This document shows, piece by piece, positions 47,801-60,800 of a stretch of DNA of 64,000 nt. A program made the translations under genes and the position numbers. Position 1 is the stretch's first letter, and the number at the start of each line of letters is the position of its first letter. The notes beneath the pieces were generated by a model, which saw only the letters and a program-made list of their open reading frames with translations, did no database searches and had not been told where the DNA came from. The stretch spans positions 776,653-840,652 of the forward strand of contig RPFO01000156.1 of NCBI GenBank assembly GCA_009746045.1, written 5' to 3'. Source of the stretch: Mesostigma viride (Eukaryota; Streptophyta; Mesostigmatophyceae; Mesostigmatales; Mesostigmataceae).

Positions 47801-50651
47801 GCAGGACCTTCATATTTGCAAATCGTTGTGGAGGGAAGCTCGGGCTAAGGAGTGCATCCATCCACCACCACAGTTTCCAGCCTGGCGATGCAGCAGGTGG
47901 ACAAGACAGAGCTGGTATCGAGAAAGCCGCTGGTGGGAAAAGGTCGGCTGTAATCGCAAAAGTTAAAATTAGCTTGAAAGGCCGCTCGCGGCTAGGAACC
48001 TGTGGCAGGATGTCGACAAACTCTTGTGCCATGAAGGGCAGCTGCATGGATGCAAGCCCTCAAAAGGTTACAGCTGCAACACACAAATGACTCCTGGCAT
48101 GTGATCTTATTACTCCAACCATGGCCCTGCCATGCACCTCGTTTCGGACTTCCAGGCTAGCGCCGGCAGCCACCAGGCGCTGAGCAAGGTCCAGCCGACC
48201 CTCCCGGCTCGCCACGTAGAGCGCAGTACGGCCCCCCTGTGCGGTGGGACCAAGGCAGCAGAAGCGACCACGAGAATCCACCCGTCACAATAACAGTTGG
48301 ACCGACATGCCCACATTCCCACGCGGCGCCATCATTACCAGCAGCGCTAGATCCTTCATGATAGCCCATCCACGGTGAGCTGGCCATACCACAACCCTGA
48401 TACTCCCGCAAAATTTCCAGCAAGGAACTTTGCACCACACGTAAATTTACCAGCAAAAGCACGTTATGACGGTGGTAATGACTATCACATAAATGGCCGT
48501 ATCGTATTACAAACCACGAGCCGATGCCCCGCATCCTCCTTTAAGCCGTTGCTCCCAGTCCTAGTCCTCTTGCTTCCTGCTAGCACGCCACCATGAACCA
48601 AGCCACCGTACAAAATCTGGGGGCCCAAAGCTACACAGTACCACACAGGCGTCATTGCTCAGCCCAAACATGGATGAGTCGGCACGGCCATGCCACACTA
48701 CGGCTGGTTGTAGTAACCTGTATCCTACCTTTAAAACAATAACACACAGCTTACAGCTCACTTGCAGCTTTTCAAGTAGCATTCAAACACACCTGGTGCC
48801 GCTCACCTCATCCATCATCCCTAGCCGCCACACCGCCGCACCGACATTACCCTGGGACCATCTGAACGATGTGCCACAAACAGTCAGCTGCCATGGCCAT
48901 GCCTAGCACTCTGGCCTGCTCGCACCCTCCAGCTAGCAGCCACACAACAACACGCGCTGGAGCGATGGGTTCAGTACCACGGCTACTTCCTGTGAACAAT
49001 AGCCAGCATGAGCCACGATGAAACCCATTGATACTATCGCCCCTGCTCGTGCTCACCTCACCGGCCGTTCTTTCGGGTCGCTCCTGCGGTGCTTCCTGCA
49101 ACTCCTGCAGGAGCCGCTCCAGCTCCCCCACCATGGCTTGCTGCTCCGCCAGCTGGGCGTGCTTGGCAGCCAGTTGCCCTTCGGAGGCGGACGCCCTGGT
49201 CTTGTAGTGCAGCAGCTCCTCGGCCATGGTGTCCAGCCTAGCGGACAACTGCCGTGCATGCGACAGCAGAAGCATCCACACGCACCAGGACAGTATTCCA
49301 GCTTGCCCGCAAGGCCAGTCACAGCAGCATTCCGTACGCCTCTATGTATTCCCAGATGTTCCCAACAGGTAGATACGTGGTGCCAGGAGCAGTAGACACT
49401 TGACAGGCTTGCGAGACTCTTGACTCAGATGCTTGGCTGTTGCTGTGACAGATATGAACAAACTGCTTGGCTTGGGGGATAATGTACCATAAGCCCCATA
49501 CCCGCTGACCCACCTTCTAGGGAAGGGGGGACCAACCGTAGGCATTATTAAGCACAACAAAGCCCTGAGCTGTCTTCCCGTAACTTTTAAGTAGTACGAT
49601 AAGCAACACTATTAAACAACCTATTAAACAAAATTCATGAGCTAGTAAAGTGAATTCATATGATTAATACTCATAAAAAAATCACAGTTGTATGTGAATA
49701 AATCATGGTAAAGTGACAGACTGAAACAAGCGCAAGTAATATTGCCGGCCATGCCACACTGGAGGGTGTCAAGACTTGCAATCCTAGCGCCTGACAGCCA
49801 CAATAATCACATGGAACCTGCCCGCATTGACCCAACTTTGCTTCCCTGATGATGCTACCTGCACATGAACATAGAATGGCGAAACTTGTAACTCCTAATA
49901 CGGAGCCTGTAAGCTGCTCACTTCACCATTCTTCTGTTGCAGTTCCCTGGCCAAGGCCCTTGTCTCCTGCAGCTGGAGCTCCAGCTCATCAGTCCGGCCT
50001 TGTTGGTCCTCCGGACCTGTCTCGGCCCGAGCGGTCTCGCTGGTTGTCATCTGGGTTTGAACGTTCTCCACCTTGTCGCATGAAGATTCAGACATCCGCT
50101 GCGAGAACATGTTCAACGCCCACGCCGTTTCCAGCACAGCCGTACTGGCGGCATTCTCCAACCATTCCCATGAAAAACGAGCAGCAGACCTGCTGGCAAG
50201 TGGCGACCGCTCTGCTTACTGAGGAATGTAAAAGGAGAGTGTTCACAACGCAACACGCCTAGTGAAACAGGCGACAAAACAAATAAAACTTTGGTATACT
50301 TTGCCACACGCAAAACTTCGCTGCTTCCCGCCTCACCACCTTCTCACAACACCGGGTGACCCTGCATCTGCTCACCTGGTCGTGTCTCTTAAGCTGCTCC
50401 TCCAACATCTGCCGAGTTTCCTGCAGCTGCCGATCCAGCTCGGCAGTACGAGTCATTTGGGCATGCAAGGCCTGGGAACTCTGCCATGCTTGATTCCTCC
50501 AGAAAGCGGACTGTGCTTTATGGGCAGAAAGTTCACCCTGGGTTTCATCCGCGTGGGAATGTCTCCGCAGCATCGAACTTTCAATCTTGTCCGGCTCCCA
50601 GTCAGGTACAGGACGCTTCTCTGGATTGTTGTTAGCCGGAACCTCTACCAT
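41806..50651 (-). CDS. Coiled-coil and ankyrin-repeat protein, one repeat per 99-bp exon
   Basis: Begins [12 protein letters not shown]. Exon 1, 50651-50376, and exon 3, 49248-49057, plus a middle exon ending 49922, encode Glu/Gln/Leu-rich coiled coil ([42 protein letters not shown]). Ankyrin exons follow at 48236-48138, 47535-47437, 47149-47051, 46247-46149, 45115-45017, 44325-44227 and 42390-42292. Each is exactly 33 codons and phase 0-0, with consensus GxTPLHxAxxxGHLxVVxxLVAxGA. The last exon, 41865-41806, encodes [18 protein letters not shown] and a TAA. Such proteins are intracellular protein-binding scaffolds; the partner is unknown. Weak points are the start of exon 2 (near 50150-50200; a stop follows the best acceptor) and the donors after units 2 and 4, which are not GT at the expected base. 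Total about 480 residues. Confidence 0.78.
42686..42882. repeat. 42-bp tandem repeat in the last ankyrin-gene introns
   Basis: About four and a half units of TGATAGTAACTATCATAAG plus TAACTATTACTCATAAGTATGC. Each unit contains the inverted repeat GATAGTAACTATC and can form a small hairpin. Confidence 0.9.
43440..43995. repeat. 69-bp tandem repeat, about eight copies, ankyrin-gene intron
   Basis: CATATCATCAC recurs every 69 bp (43518, 43587, 43656 and on). Units alternate between GTATCTACATATC and GTATTAACATATC variants, so there is a higher-order dimer period of 138 bp over part of the array. Confidence 0.92.
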
Positions 50652-51833
50652 GTTTTACAGCCTGGAGGGGAAAATGGTTGAAGAAAGATAGGTTTAAGCC
50701 CTCGCGAAAACGTTAAAAACAATGTTTCTTACGAATCGCGCCGTGTCTGTTATAAAGATACTTTGTAGCGCTGTTTCGTTCTAATTTGACAGGCAAGAAT
50801 ACCCACAGTGCCCGAGGAATCCAAACTTCCAAGCTCGCACAAATCGCGGCAGCATGCATTGTCACAAGGTTTTCTGGTGCATCGGCCTACCCCAAGCTAG
50901 CGTAGATTCCCAGCGCCCATGCACTCCAATTACAGAGTACGGTCCAACTACGTCATGTCACCGTGACACTTGAGCGGTTCCTGCGTTCTAAAGGCAGTTC
51001 TGTGGTATAGATTCGTGGCGCATGTTGAGTACTGTACTGTGTTCTCCCTCACCGCTGGATTCGGTAACGGAAGGCCATAATTATAACCCAGCCAGGTCGC
51101 TGCATTATATAGCCATTTCTACCAAACGTAAACACTGCTTAGTTTTCAACCAACGATGACTCTCATGCACTAGACGTTCCGCAACGGATGCTGCATGAGA
51201 GCATCAAGTCGCTGGCCGCGGCTTTATGACCGGCCGGCCGGTCTGCTGTGGAAGTGAACAACTCTGATATAATCACCAAGTTTTCCAACATTTATCGTAA
51301 ACGCTAGCTTGCCGAATGCCCACTGCCACGTGTCACGCCCATATACTGTGTAGTACACAAAGTCTCGACTCAGATTTGGTCGTTCTAGTTTGTGGGTGTC
51401 AAGCCATGCGCAATCTGTCCTGTGCAATGTGCACTTGCACGTTGCGCGGTCCTGTGCTGCAGAAGACATCAGCGCAGTGCTGGAGCGAATGGGCGGTTAT
51501 AATGCCGAATGCCGACTTCCTGCAGTCTTCTTGCCACCCCAAAACGGCAAGACGTCACCAAGCGTCCACGACCGAACAGCCAAGGCTTATAGATTGATAG
51601 TGAGAGCTCGGTGAGAACCACTGCCCGGAATCCAACACGTAAATAGAGTTCACAAGCGTCTTACATAGATACAACTCACAAGCGGGTTATGTAGTTCACA
51701 AGCGCAATACGATGTATTAGAGCATGGAGATTTTATGATCAAAGATTGAGTCCATTCTTTTTCAAGGTGTGCGAGAATTCGCAACCAGTGCATTGCAAAG
51801 GGGTCCAATCTGCCCCACAGCTAGCAGCTTGCG
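50652..51833. promoter_or_regulatory. Divergent promoter region between the ankyrin and RNF213-like genes
   Basis: A 1.18-kb spacer separates two divergent start codons. No TATA box or known motif is convincing. A short CACAAGCG-type motif repeats near 51650-51705. An in-frame TAG at 51822 lies just upstream of the RNF213-like ATG. Confidence 0.45.
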
Positions 51834-54800
51834 ATGGATTTTTTCCAAGCCTTTTGGGGCGGGACGGACAGTCCGACCGTCCCGCGCCTGAAATTCTATG
51901 CAATACTTCCCGCCCCAATCAAGGAACTGCGGGTTTCCGATGCTCAAGTAGAGCTGTGGTCCAGCGAGGAAACACGTGAATATACGGTACCTCTTAAAGC
52001 TGGATCCTCGCCGTATATCATGACAGCAAGTGGCAAATGGATTAACCTTTCCTCGGCGGGCAGTAACACAGTTAAGTTTGTAGCAACCCAGCAGGCTGCT
52101 ACTCGGGCTAGCAAGCCTAGCAAAGCAACTTGGACGTTGCAGAGAACGTCGGGCGCTCACCAATTTTGCCTACCCTGGACGTTTTATGGGAAACAAAGTG
52201 CTGGGACCTTATCGTCCCTGGGAAATTTCCTAGGGTGGGCGGTGGACATGCTTAAGGACAGCACCTTGGAGGAGCAAATGGAATTTCTGAAGGACTTATT
52301 GGCTACCATGGAGCTGAATCCGCCTCCAGCAGCCGTGCGGCCTTCTGCATTTGCAAGTTATGGCCAATGGCCAACAAGTACCAGCAACTTGTGGTCTTGG
52401 CTCTCGGCATTCGTCTCTGGGTGTGGTGGGTCCGCCTTGGTCACCAAGTACCCCAGTTCCCGCCTTTTTGTCTTGGTGGTCGTATGCGCCATGCTAATGT
52501 GCCCTGCCTTTGACCTCATGGGGACTGCGACCGACGGTTACATCAGCCACCAGCAGCGCGTACGCGTCGCGCAGCAGGTCCATGCGCTCTTGGCGGCTCT
52601 TGGGAAGCTTCCCTTACCGCGCGGCGCAGACCCCTTCCCGCTGCCCGAGTTTGCACGCAGCACGCTGCTGCTTGCGCTGCCAACCGTGCTGGACGTGATC
52701 ACGTCGAGTAGTGAAGGGGCCGCCTTGGCCACGCAGAACACATACCTCATCATCTTGACCTGGGCACTCGCTGTCGGAGATGCCGAGCTGCTGGATGCGG
52801 TGAAGAAGCAAGCCCCCCCATGGCCTTGCCGGTACCCCCTGGACACGCCACGTGAGGTCGACCAGAATTACAGAGACAGCGTCCAGAGGTGTCTCTCGCT
52901 CTTGTGTAGGCCGCGCGTGAACACCGCACGCCCCGCGCAAGCAGGTACCACGGGTAACCAAGGCGCTGCCGCATCGGATGGCGTGCCAGGTGGCAAGCAG
53001 GCAGAAGCTGCAGCGGGTGTCTCGCTGGCAGAAGAGCTGCTCTGTCGATTGACCGTTGCGGCACCATCGCTCGACGCGCTTTCATATTGCTTTGCATCCT
53101 TCCAATCGCATCTGGCGTCTGTCACACATGACCGCGGCCCAGGGTCCTACTCGGCCACCATCCATCGCCGGCTGGAATTGCGAGCGCGGCGTGCCACCTG
53201 GGAGGGTGATGCCGAGTTGTTGACATGGTATAGGTCTGTGCCGCCAGTCATCGAGCAGATGCTGGAAGGCCACATGACCCGTGAGCTGAGTCGCATGGTA
53301 CAGTGCAAGAGTGCCGCGATCTCATGCATGGCCGCACCGCGAGCAATGGCTGTCTTCCACAAGCTGCCCCTGATGGTCGAGGACGCTGCGGCCATGTTAC
53401 TGTTGATCGCCAGCTCCGCGTCCACACCGTCCGCTGGCATACGGTACGACGACGTGGCTGGTTGGGGGCAGGGCAGTGGGGCAGGTGCGGGGAGCAGCAG
53501 GGTTGGTGCCGTTGGTGACTATGGTGGGAAGGGAAGCGGTAACGCTGTGGTGGACGCATCGGGTCGCTCTTCCCACTCGGATCCGCTGGTTGCTGCCACG
53601 GCCACCTGCGTGCAGTCGGGCTTGTGCCCTTTTCCTTTGCTTCTGCAAGGTTTATTTTCGAAACACTGCGGCAGCACCGCGCAGGGTGCCACTGCGCGGT
53701 TGTCTGATGCTGCCCGCCAAAACGCCACGCAAGCGTGCGTGGTGTGGCTGACACGCCACCACAGCCCTGCTGGCTACGCTACTGGCACACATCATGCGAC
53801 GCGAGGCACCGGCCTGTTAGGCAAAGCACGTCTTGTGGCGGCTTGCGTCGGCCACCTCTGGGCTTCTGTCCCTTTGCTGCCTTCCTCTGCGTTCGTGCAG
53901 GCACTGCTGCCATCTTCACGACTCGCTGCACCCACCATGGCACCAAAGGCAGCATCCGGTGGCAGCGAGCAAGCTGGGATGGATGACTCGGATGCAAGCA
54001 TGGCGTGGCAGGCAGCACCTGTCGCGGCCACCAGCAAGTTGCCGGCTCCGAATGGCGGCTCACCCATGGCCGAGGACACGAGGAATGGTGAGGCTGGGGC
54101 CGCAGCTGATGACGTGGATGACGCGTTTGCTGCGCCCAGTGGTGAGCAGGAGATTGCAGGCATCGCAGCGGGTGCGCTTCGCGAGGTCATGCAGGCGCTG
54201 AGGGAGGACTGCGCGTGCCGGGAGCTGGCAGAATGCGTCATGGCACTGCTGGGCACTGCCACTCACGGGCCGGGGAAGGAAGGAGTGGATGCTGTGCCTG
54301 CTGGCCTGCCCTCGCTGCTCTGTGCGCAGGCGTGCCATGCTTTGCGGCAGCTGCAGCGCATGGACCGGTCACTCGAGGCGGTCGTCGGCGTCATGCAGGT
54401 GGTGCTAGAGGGGGCAGTGCCCTCTGGGGGAACTCCCCCCAAGCCCGTCGGTGGCGCGGCATCGACCAGCTCTGGTCTCGCCCCATCGTCTGCGGAGCTG
54501 CGCTGCACCCTGCAGCTGGAACTGCTGGTGGCGCTGCTCCAGGGCGCGTCTGGGTGTGGCGGTCTCCTGCCGCCCCAGCCCGCAGCGACCGATGTTGTCC
54601 GCGGAAACGCTGGCTTTCTCTGGTCGCGGCTCTTTGCGTTCCTGTCGGCATGCCTGACCTTTGCGGGCGTGAAGGGTGCGCCACCACTAGTGCGGCTCCA
54701 TGGGAAAGCCGTGTTGGGAGCTCCCGCTTGGACCACCTGCCTGGACGGTTCGCTCGCAGGACTTGCCGGCATGCCCACCACAGCTTCTGTCACGGTTGGT

Positions 54801-57800
54801 GACATGGTGGCGGAACTTCTAGCACTGCCGCAGGTGCAGGCAGTGGTGCGTTGCCTGCGCGATCTGGACCGCAGGATCGCATCCCGCTCGCTCTCGCTGC
54901 GCGAACTCTCGGTGCTCCTGCTGGCGGACGCGTCGGCGTCTAACGGGACAACCCCAGTCGAGACTCTTGTGCAGGACCAGGACGAGGAGGCCGCGTGGGA
55001 AGATGAAGAGGTCAGCAAAGTGTCGGCCCGCGCCCAGTGGCTGTCCCTCCTGCTTTCTTCCGTTCCTCTCTCTACATGTGCCGACAGGGACCCTGCGTAC
55101 ACCCTGGAGCTCTACCGGGCTTGCATCCGTCACCGCCGGCAGCTGCGGGACCAGGAGATGCTGCTGCGCGAGCTGGCCGGGCTGGCATCCGACCACGCCA
55201 CGTGGGCAGGGGAGCTGGGCCGCAAGCAGGATGAGCTGGCGACCGTCACCGTGGCGGACCTGTCTTCGCCCTCCTACTGGGACACATTTGACCGCGTGGG
55301 TGTGAGGGCGGCGGCCACACGGCTGCGGCGGCTGGGCGTCTACTCGTGCTTCACATACATGCAGCTGTGGAAGAACTCCGTGAGGGAGGCGTGGTCGGGG
55401 CCCGGTGCCAGCCAAGGTGCGCAGGAGCAGGAGGTGGATGCGGGCACGGGAGAGGGAGTAGAGGAAGGCGCAGCGGAAATGGAAGGAAGTCCTGAGGGCG
55501 AAAGGGTGGCAGTCATGGGGGGAGATGCCGCGCCTGCGGCGGCTGCCCTCTCGTTGGAGGCATGCGTGGACCTGCTGGACAGCGTGGAGCGTCGTTTCGG
55601 CGCTCGCTGGCAGCGGCTCGTGTCGGAGACGGACGACGCGACAGTGGCGGACGCGCTGCTGCTGTGGGGCGGCCGCCAGGGCTTCTCGCTGGCCACGCTG
55701 GGCCACCTGGCTAGCGTGGATCTGGACAAGGAGCTAGCGATTGTATCGCATCTGACGACTGTCACGGACCGCCAGAAGACGCGCGTGCGGCGCCACCTGT
55801 CCCTGTTCATGAACTCCCTGTCGACTGCCCGCAAGGCCGACGTGCTGCTGCAGGTTGCATTGCGGTTCCTGCAAGGCCACGCGGCCCAGGGGGGAAAGGG
55901 TGGCGATGTGGCAGAGGGGGGTGTTGTGGGGCGTGTCCATGATCCCCTGGCTGCGTACGACGCCACCGTGGTGAAAGCCACGCGGCTGCTTCAGCTCGTG
56001 GGTGACACGGAGGCGAAGCTGGTGGACTTGTCGCGGGCAACGCAGGACGTGGAGAAAGTGGCGGCCCTGTTCACGCCGCTTCAGTGGGCGGTGGTGGAGA
56101 AACTGGCTCTTGCAAACGAGCTGCTCCCGTTGCTGGTGCAGCTGCAGGGCATTGACGTGCGCAAGCTATTGGACACAGTGGAGGAGCACTCCAGCGCCTG
56201 CCGCGGCCAGGCCAGGGAGATGAGCGTGCGGGCGCTTGTCTCCGTGAAAAGCTTCATGCAGCCGCTGCTGCTGGCATTCAGTGGGGGCGCCGGCATGGCT
56301 GCCGTTGTGGATGCTAGCAAAAAGCCATTAGCAAGGCGATCGACCAGGAAAGGGAAGGAGGTGGTTGGCGCGGCCAGCGGCAGCAGCCAGGTTCATCTCC
56401 ACAGCCTGGATGACCTGCTGGGTGCATTGCTGAGCCGCATGGGGGAGGCGTGCGGAACGGATGATGGAAGAACTGCAGGGCTGGCAGCCAACATCGAGAT
56501 CTGCTGCAACGAGGTGCACAGCCTGCGCCAACTCTTTCTGTCGCTGGCCTCGCGCAAGCAGCTGGTGAGGGATGTGGCGATGCAGGCAGCAGTGGGCGGC
56601 CGCTACCAGTTTGTCCTCGCGGCCGACGCACGGTCAAGGCATGCAGATGCACTGCGGCAAGTGCTAGGCGCCGGGGAGCATGCGTCCACGTCGTATGCAT
56701 GCACGTTTCTCATGCACCTCGGCGGGACTGGCGGAGCTCAAGGGCCTTACAGGGCACCCTGCGCAGGCCCTGTGTCCACCGAAAGCAGCGGTGGGGCGTC
56801 GCAGAGCTTCACGGAGGCGGAGCTGATGGACTACCGCGGCCGCGCACTGCTCGCGATCCACTCTGTGACCTCGGCGGAGGAACGCAAGCGGGCGCTGCTG
56901 GCGCATGCTGGGGCGGATCCCAGCGACACCGGTGATGGGGCACCCGCCTCGACGTCGATGCGGAACTGGTACCGTGCCGGCGCAAATGGTGAGTTTGCCA
57001 TGGCGGAGGAAGGCGACAGTGGGGGCAGCGGCAACAGCCCCACGCGTGTGGCAGCCGCCATGCGAGCGTTCGTGGATGACCTCACGATCGCGTCGTCAGT
57101 TAGGCAAGATGTGTGCCAGCTGGCGGGCCTGGGGCACAGGGCCTACCAGCCGCCCTACCGCTCCCAGCGGGTGGGCGGGGGCGAGCCGCTGAGGCAGCAC
57201 GCAGCTCGCGTGGCGGGCGAGCTGGCGGGGTGGCGTGCGCTGGTATCAGAGCGGTGGCGAGAGCACCCTTTCCTGCGCTGCTTCCACCCGCACCAGCTGC
57301 GGATGCTCTTTCCCGATGGAAATGCGGGCACGGGCGCTACCGGTGGGTTGTGGCGGGGCCAGGCGCTGCAGTGGTTGCGGCTGGCGCACCCGCTCGCATC
57401 GGACGAGCACCTGCGGGAGCTGCACGAGTGCTTTCTTGACGAGTGGTCGCAGGGAACGGAAGAGGGAGAGGACGCGGCAGGCTATTTGCAGTCCGTCGCC
57501 GTCAGCCTGGCAGATGCCCTGGGCGGCTTGCCAGATGCGGGGCTGGTGGCGATCCCCCGGGAACTTCGGGGCGGCGCGGGCGTGGTCCTGGGCCTGGGCG
57601 GCCTTGCTGGGCTCACCCATGTGCGCGCAGCCGATGACAGCGACGAAAGCAACAAGAAGAGCGATGGTGCCGATGACCCGACCAGGGACGCTCCTCCAGG
57701 CCTGTCAGGACATGGCGGCGTGGGGTGCGGGGGAGGCAGCGGGGTGGCTGTCCTGTCCCTGGGCCCTGCTGAGGACATGTGTGCGGCGCTGCTGGCGCTG

Positions 57801-60800
57801 TATGGCTGGGCGGGCCACTGGCCATCCCCCCAGCAGCTGCTCATGTGCGACGCGGCCACGCCGTGGGAGGAGGTTGACCTGCTGCTGCTGCGCTGCTTCC
57901 ACGACCCGGTGCATGCCGAGGGAAACGTGGCAGCCATCCATGGTGGCGCCCTTGGTAACCCTGGGCCTGCCACACTCCGTGGATTGCCCCTGGCTGCCTC
58001 CTCTTCCGCCACTTGCACTGGTGTGCGGCCGCTGTACGCCGTCGTGGGCGTGGACGCGCTGGCGTTGGATGTGCAGGGGCGACTGGTGGACCGGGTCATC
58101 CTGCTGCGGCAACAACAGCTGGCGCGGAGCCAGGGGCCAGCATCAGGGTGTGATGGAGGTGCCACCCACAAGGCGGGACATGGTGACCGCCCACAGCTTG
58201 TGCTGGTGTTTGGCGGTGCGGCGCCGCGCGGCGGCGGCCACACCGGCCCCAATAGTGGTGGCGACCAGCATTCCGACTACGTGGCGGAGCGTGCAGCGCA
58301 GCTCGGTTCTGTGTTTGAGACCGTGTCGCTGCTGCCGGAGACCAGAGGCTACGCGCGCTGCTTGCTCTCGTCACGCTACGGTGACCGGCTGAGCCTGGTC
58401 GTGTCGGACCGAGCAGGCCTGGGCAAGTCGCAGCACGTGATGAGCCGTGCAAGGGTGCGCAATGCGCAGGTATCCACCGTACACCTCTCTGGACCGCTGA
58501 CCCGTGCTGAGGCGGTGCGGCGGCTGGCCTGTTACGGCCGCTTGCATCCCGGCCTGCCGCCGGACCGCGACGACCTGCACCTGGACGTGGCCTGCCTGGA
58601 CCCTGCAGGGTTGGCCGTGCTGGACCGCCTGCTTGCCGAGCTGTTCCTGACAGGGTGCGTGAGGGACCGTGACGCCATCTTTATGCTGGACGACGGGCGA
58701 CGCATTGCCCTCGAGCTCGCCAACAGCTTCTCCAACGGGCTGGCCGCGGGGCTGACGTGCCCCTCGCTGCTGGCGTCTCGCACGCACTTGCGCTGGGACC
58801 CTGACGGGACCCTGGACGCCTCGTGCGGCGACATCCAGCTGGTGTGCCAGCACCTGGCGGCGCTGGACGCAGGGACGCTGGACACCCACGAGGTGGAGTG
58901 TGAGGCGAGGCCGGCGCTGGACCGCGCCACGTGTCTGCGTCTCCTTCGCAGGTACATCCTGGAGGAGAGAGACAGCGGTGTGGCAGCCGGCCAGCCATCG
59001 TACTCGCTGCTGCACGCCGCAGTCGCGGTGGCGGCTCGCAGCTTCCGTGACATGTCCTCCTCCGTGTTCTTCCGTGTCGACTCGCTGGCGTTCATGGAGG
59101 CGCCGCCCTCGCTGCGGTCCTCCCTCGCACGATCCCTCCTCCACACGGCCCGGCTGTTCACGCTCTACTCCCCCCGCAGCCCGCAGGGCGCGCAGGTGGC
59201 AGCGCAGGCAGAGAAGAGCGGCTCGGTTACCGCGGCGGCGGCTGAGGAGGGTGACTTGGCATCATCGCTGGACATGATGGGCCGCCTCACGCGCTGGGAG
59301 GACTGCCACTACTTGCTGCTGCTGTTTAACGCAGTGGACACCCACACAATCTCAGCGTTGTACCGGCGCGCCGCCGACGTGCCCACGGAGGTGCGCTTGC
59401 TGCTGGGCAGCCAGGACCTGCTACAAAGGGGCCACCAGCCAGGGACGTGGAGGCCGCCGGACTACGCCGCGATGACCCAGGAGCAGCTGACCACGGTGCT
59501 GTACCGGCTGCTGTGCCCATGGGGGGAGGGGGCCATGCCGGTGAGCCAGGGAGGCACAGGGAGTTCGAGCTCACATGCAGGTCCTAGTGGCGGGAGCCAG
59601 CCTGTATCTGGCGAGAGCGACGGGGCCGGCTACGTGGTCACAGTAGACAACGTTCTCAAGATGGCGCTCATGTACATGCGCATGCGTGCGGGCCTGCCCG
59701 TGCTGATGATGGGGGAGACCGGTTGTGGCAAGACCAGCCTGGTGCGGCGGCTGGCGCGGGTGGTCGGCGCGCCGTTCGAGAGTTTATGCTTGCATGCTGG
59801 GACTACCGAGGATGACATCATCGAGTGCGTGCGCAAGGGGGAGGCCGCGTGCGAGGCGTTGGGCGACGAGTGCGAGGCGCTTGTGTTCCTGGACGAGATC
59901 AACACATGCGACCACCTGGGGCTGGTCGCGTCCATCCTCTGCCACCGCAGGCTGCAAGGGCGTGCCGTTGACCCGCGGGTTCGCCTGCTTGCGGCGTGCA
60001 ACCCCTACCGCCTACAGCAAGGGGCTAGCAGCCAGCCCTCCGTGTCGAGCAGCACAGATGGACTGGGTGTGGAGGAGGGCGTGACAGCGGCCGGTTTGCC
60101 CGGCAAGCTGCGCCGCGGGGACATTCATGGGCGCCTCGAGTACCGCGTGCACCCCCTGCCCGACAACCTGGTGCACCACGTGTGGGACTTTGGCTCCCTG
60201 CTGCCGCAGCACGAGCGCGCGTACGTGCGGGCCATCGTGGCCGAGGGGTGGGGCCACCACGTGGATGCGGTCGTGGATGCGCTGCTCACCTCGCACGGCT
60301 ACCTGCGGCGCGTGTTTGGCCCGAGCGCGTGCTCCCTGCGCGACCCCTGCCGGTGGGTGCTCCTCGCCCGCTGGTTCCTCAAGTCCCTGAAAAAGCGGCA
60401 GGATAAGGCGCTGGCCGCACGCTGGCCCCGCTGGGGTGTGCTGGGGGATGTGGGACGCACCGGCTGGCGCGCTCTCTCCTCAGTGGGGTCCTGGGCCATG
60501 TCCTCCCGCGACAGCAGCAGGCCCAGAGAGGGCGAAGGCGGCGAAGAAGCGTGGGAGGAGGCAGGTAGTTGCTGGATGGGCCCCGGCAGCTGCCGGGCTC
60601 GCCTGAAGCCTGAAGTGGAGGCCATAATCCTGGCGCTGGCGCACTGCTACCTGTACCGCCTCAACACGCGCAGCCTTCGGCAGGGTTACTGGGAGGCCGT
60701 TCAGGAGCAGATATCTCAGCTTTTTCCTGCTGGCCGGAGGGTCGGGGGCACCTCCGTGGCCAGGCTGGTGATGGACGTGGTGGAGGCCGAGCAGCGCGAG

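Noticed and set aside
54263-55706. Several 280-300 codon antisense frames over the RNF213-like exon
   Set aside because: Shadows caused by high GC at third codon positions of the sense gene.
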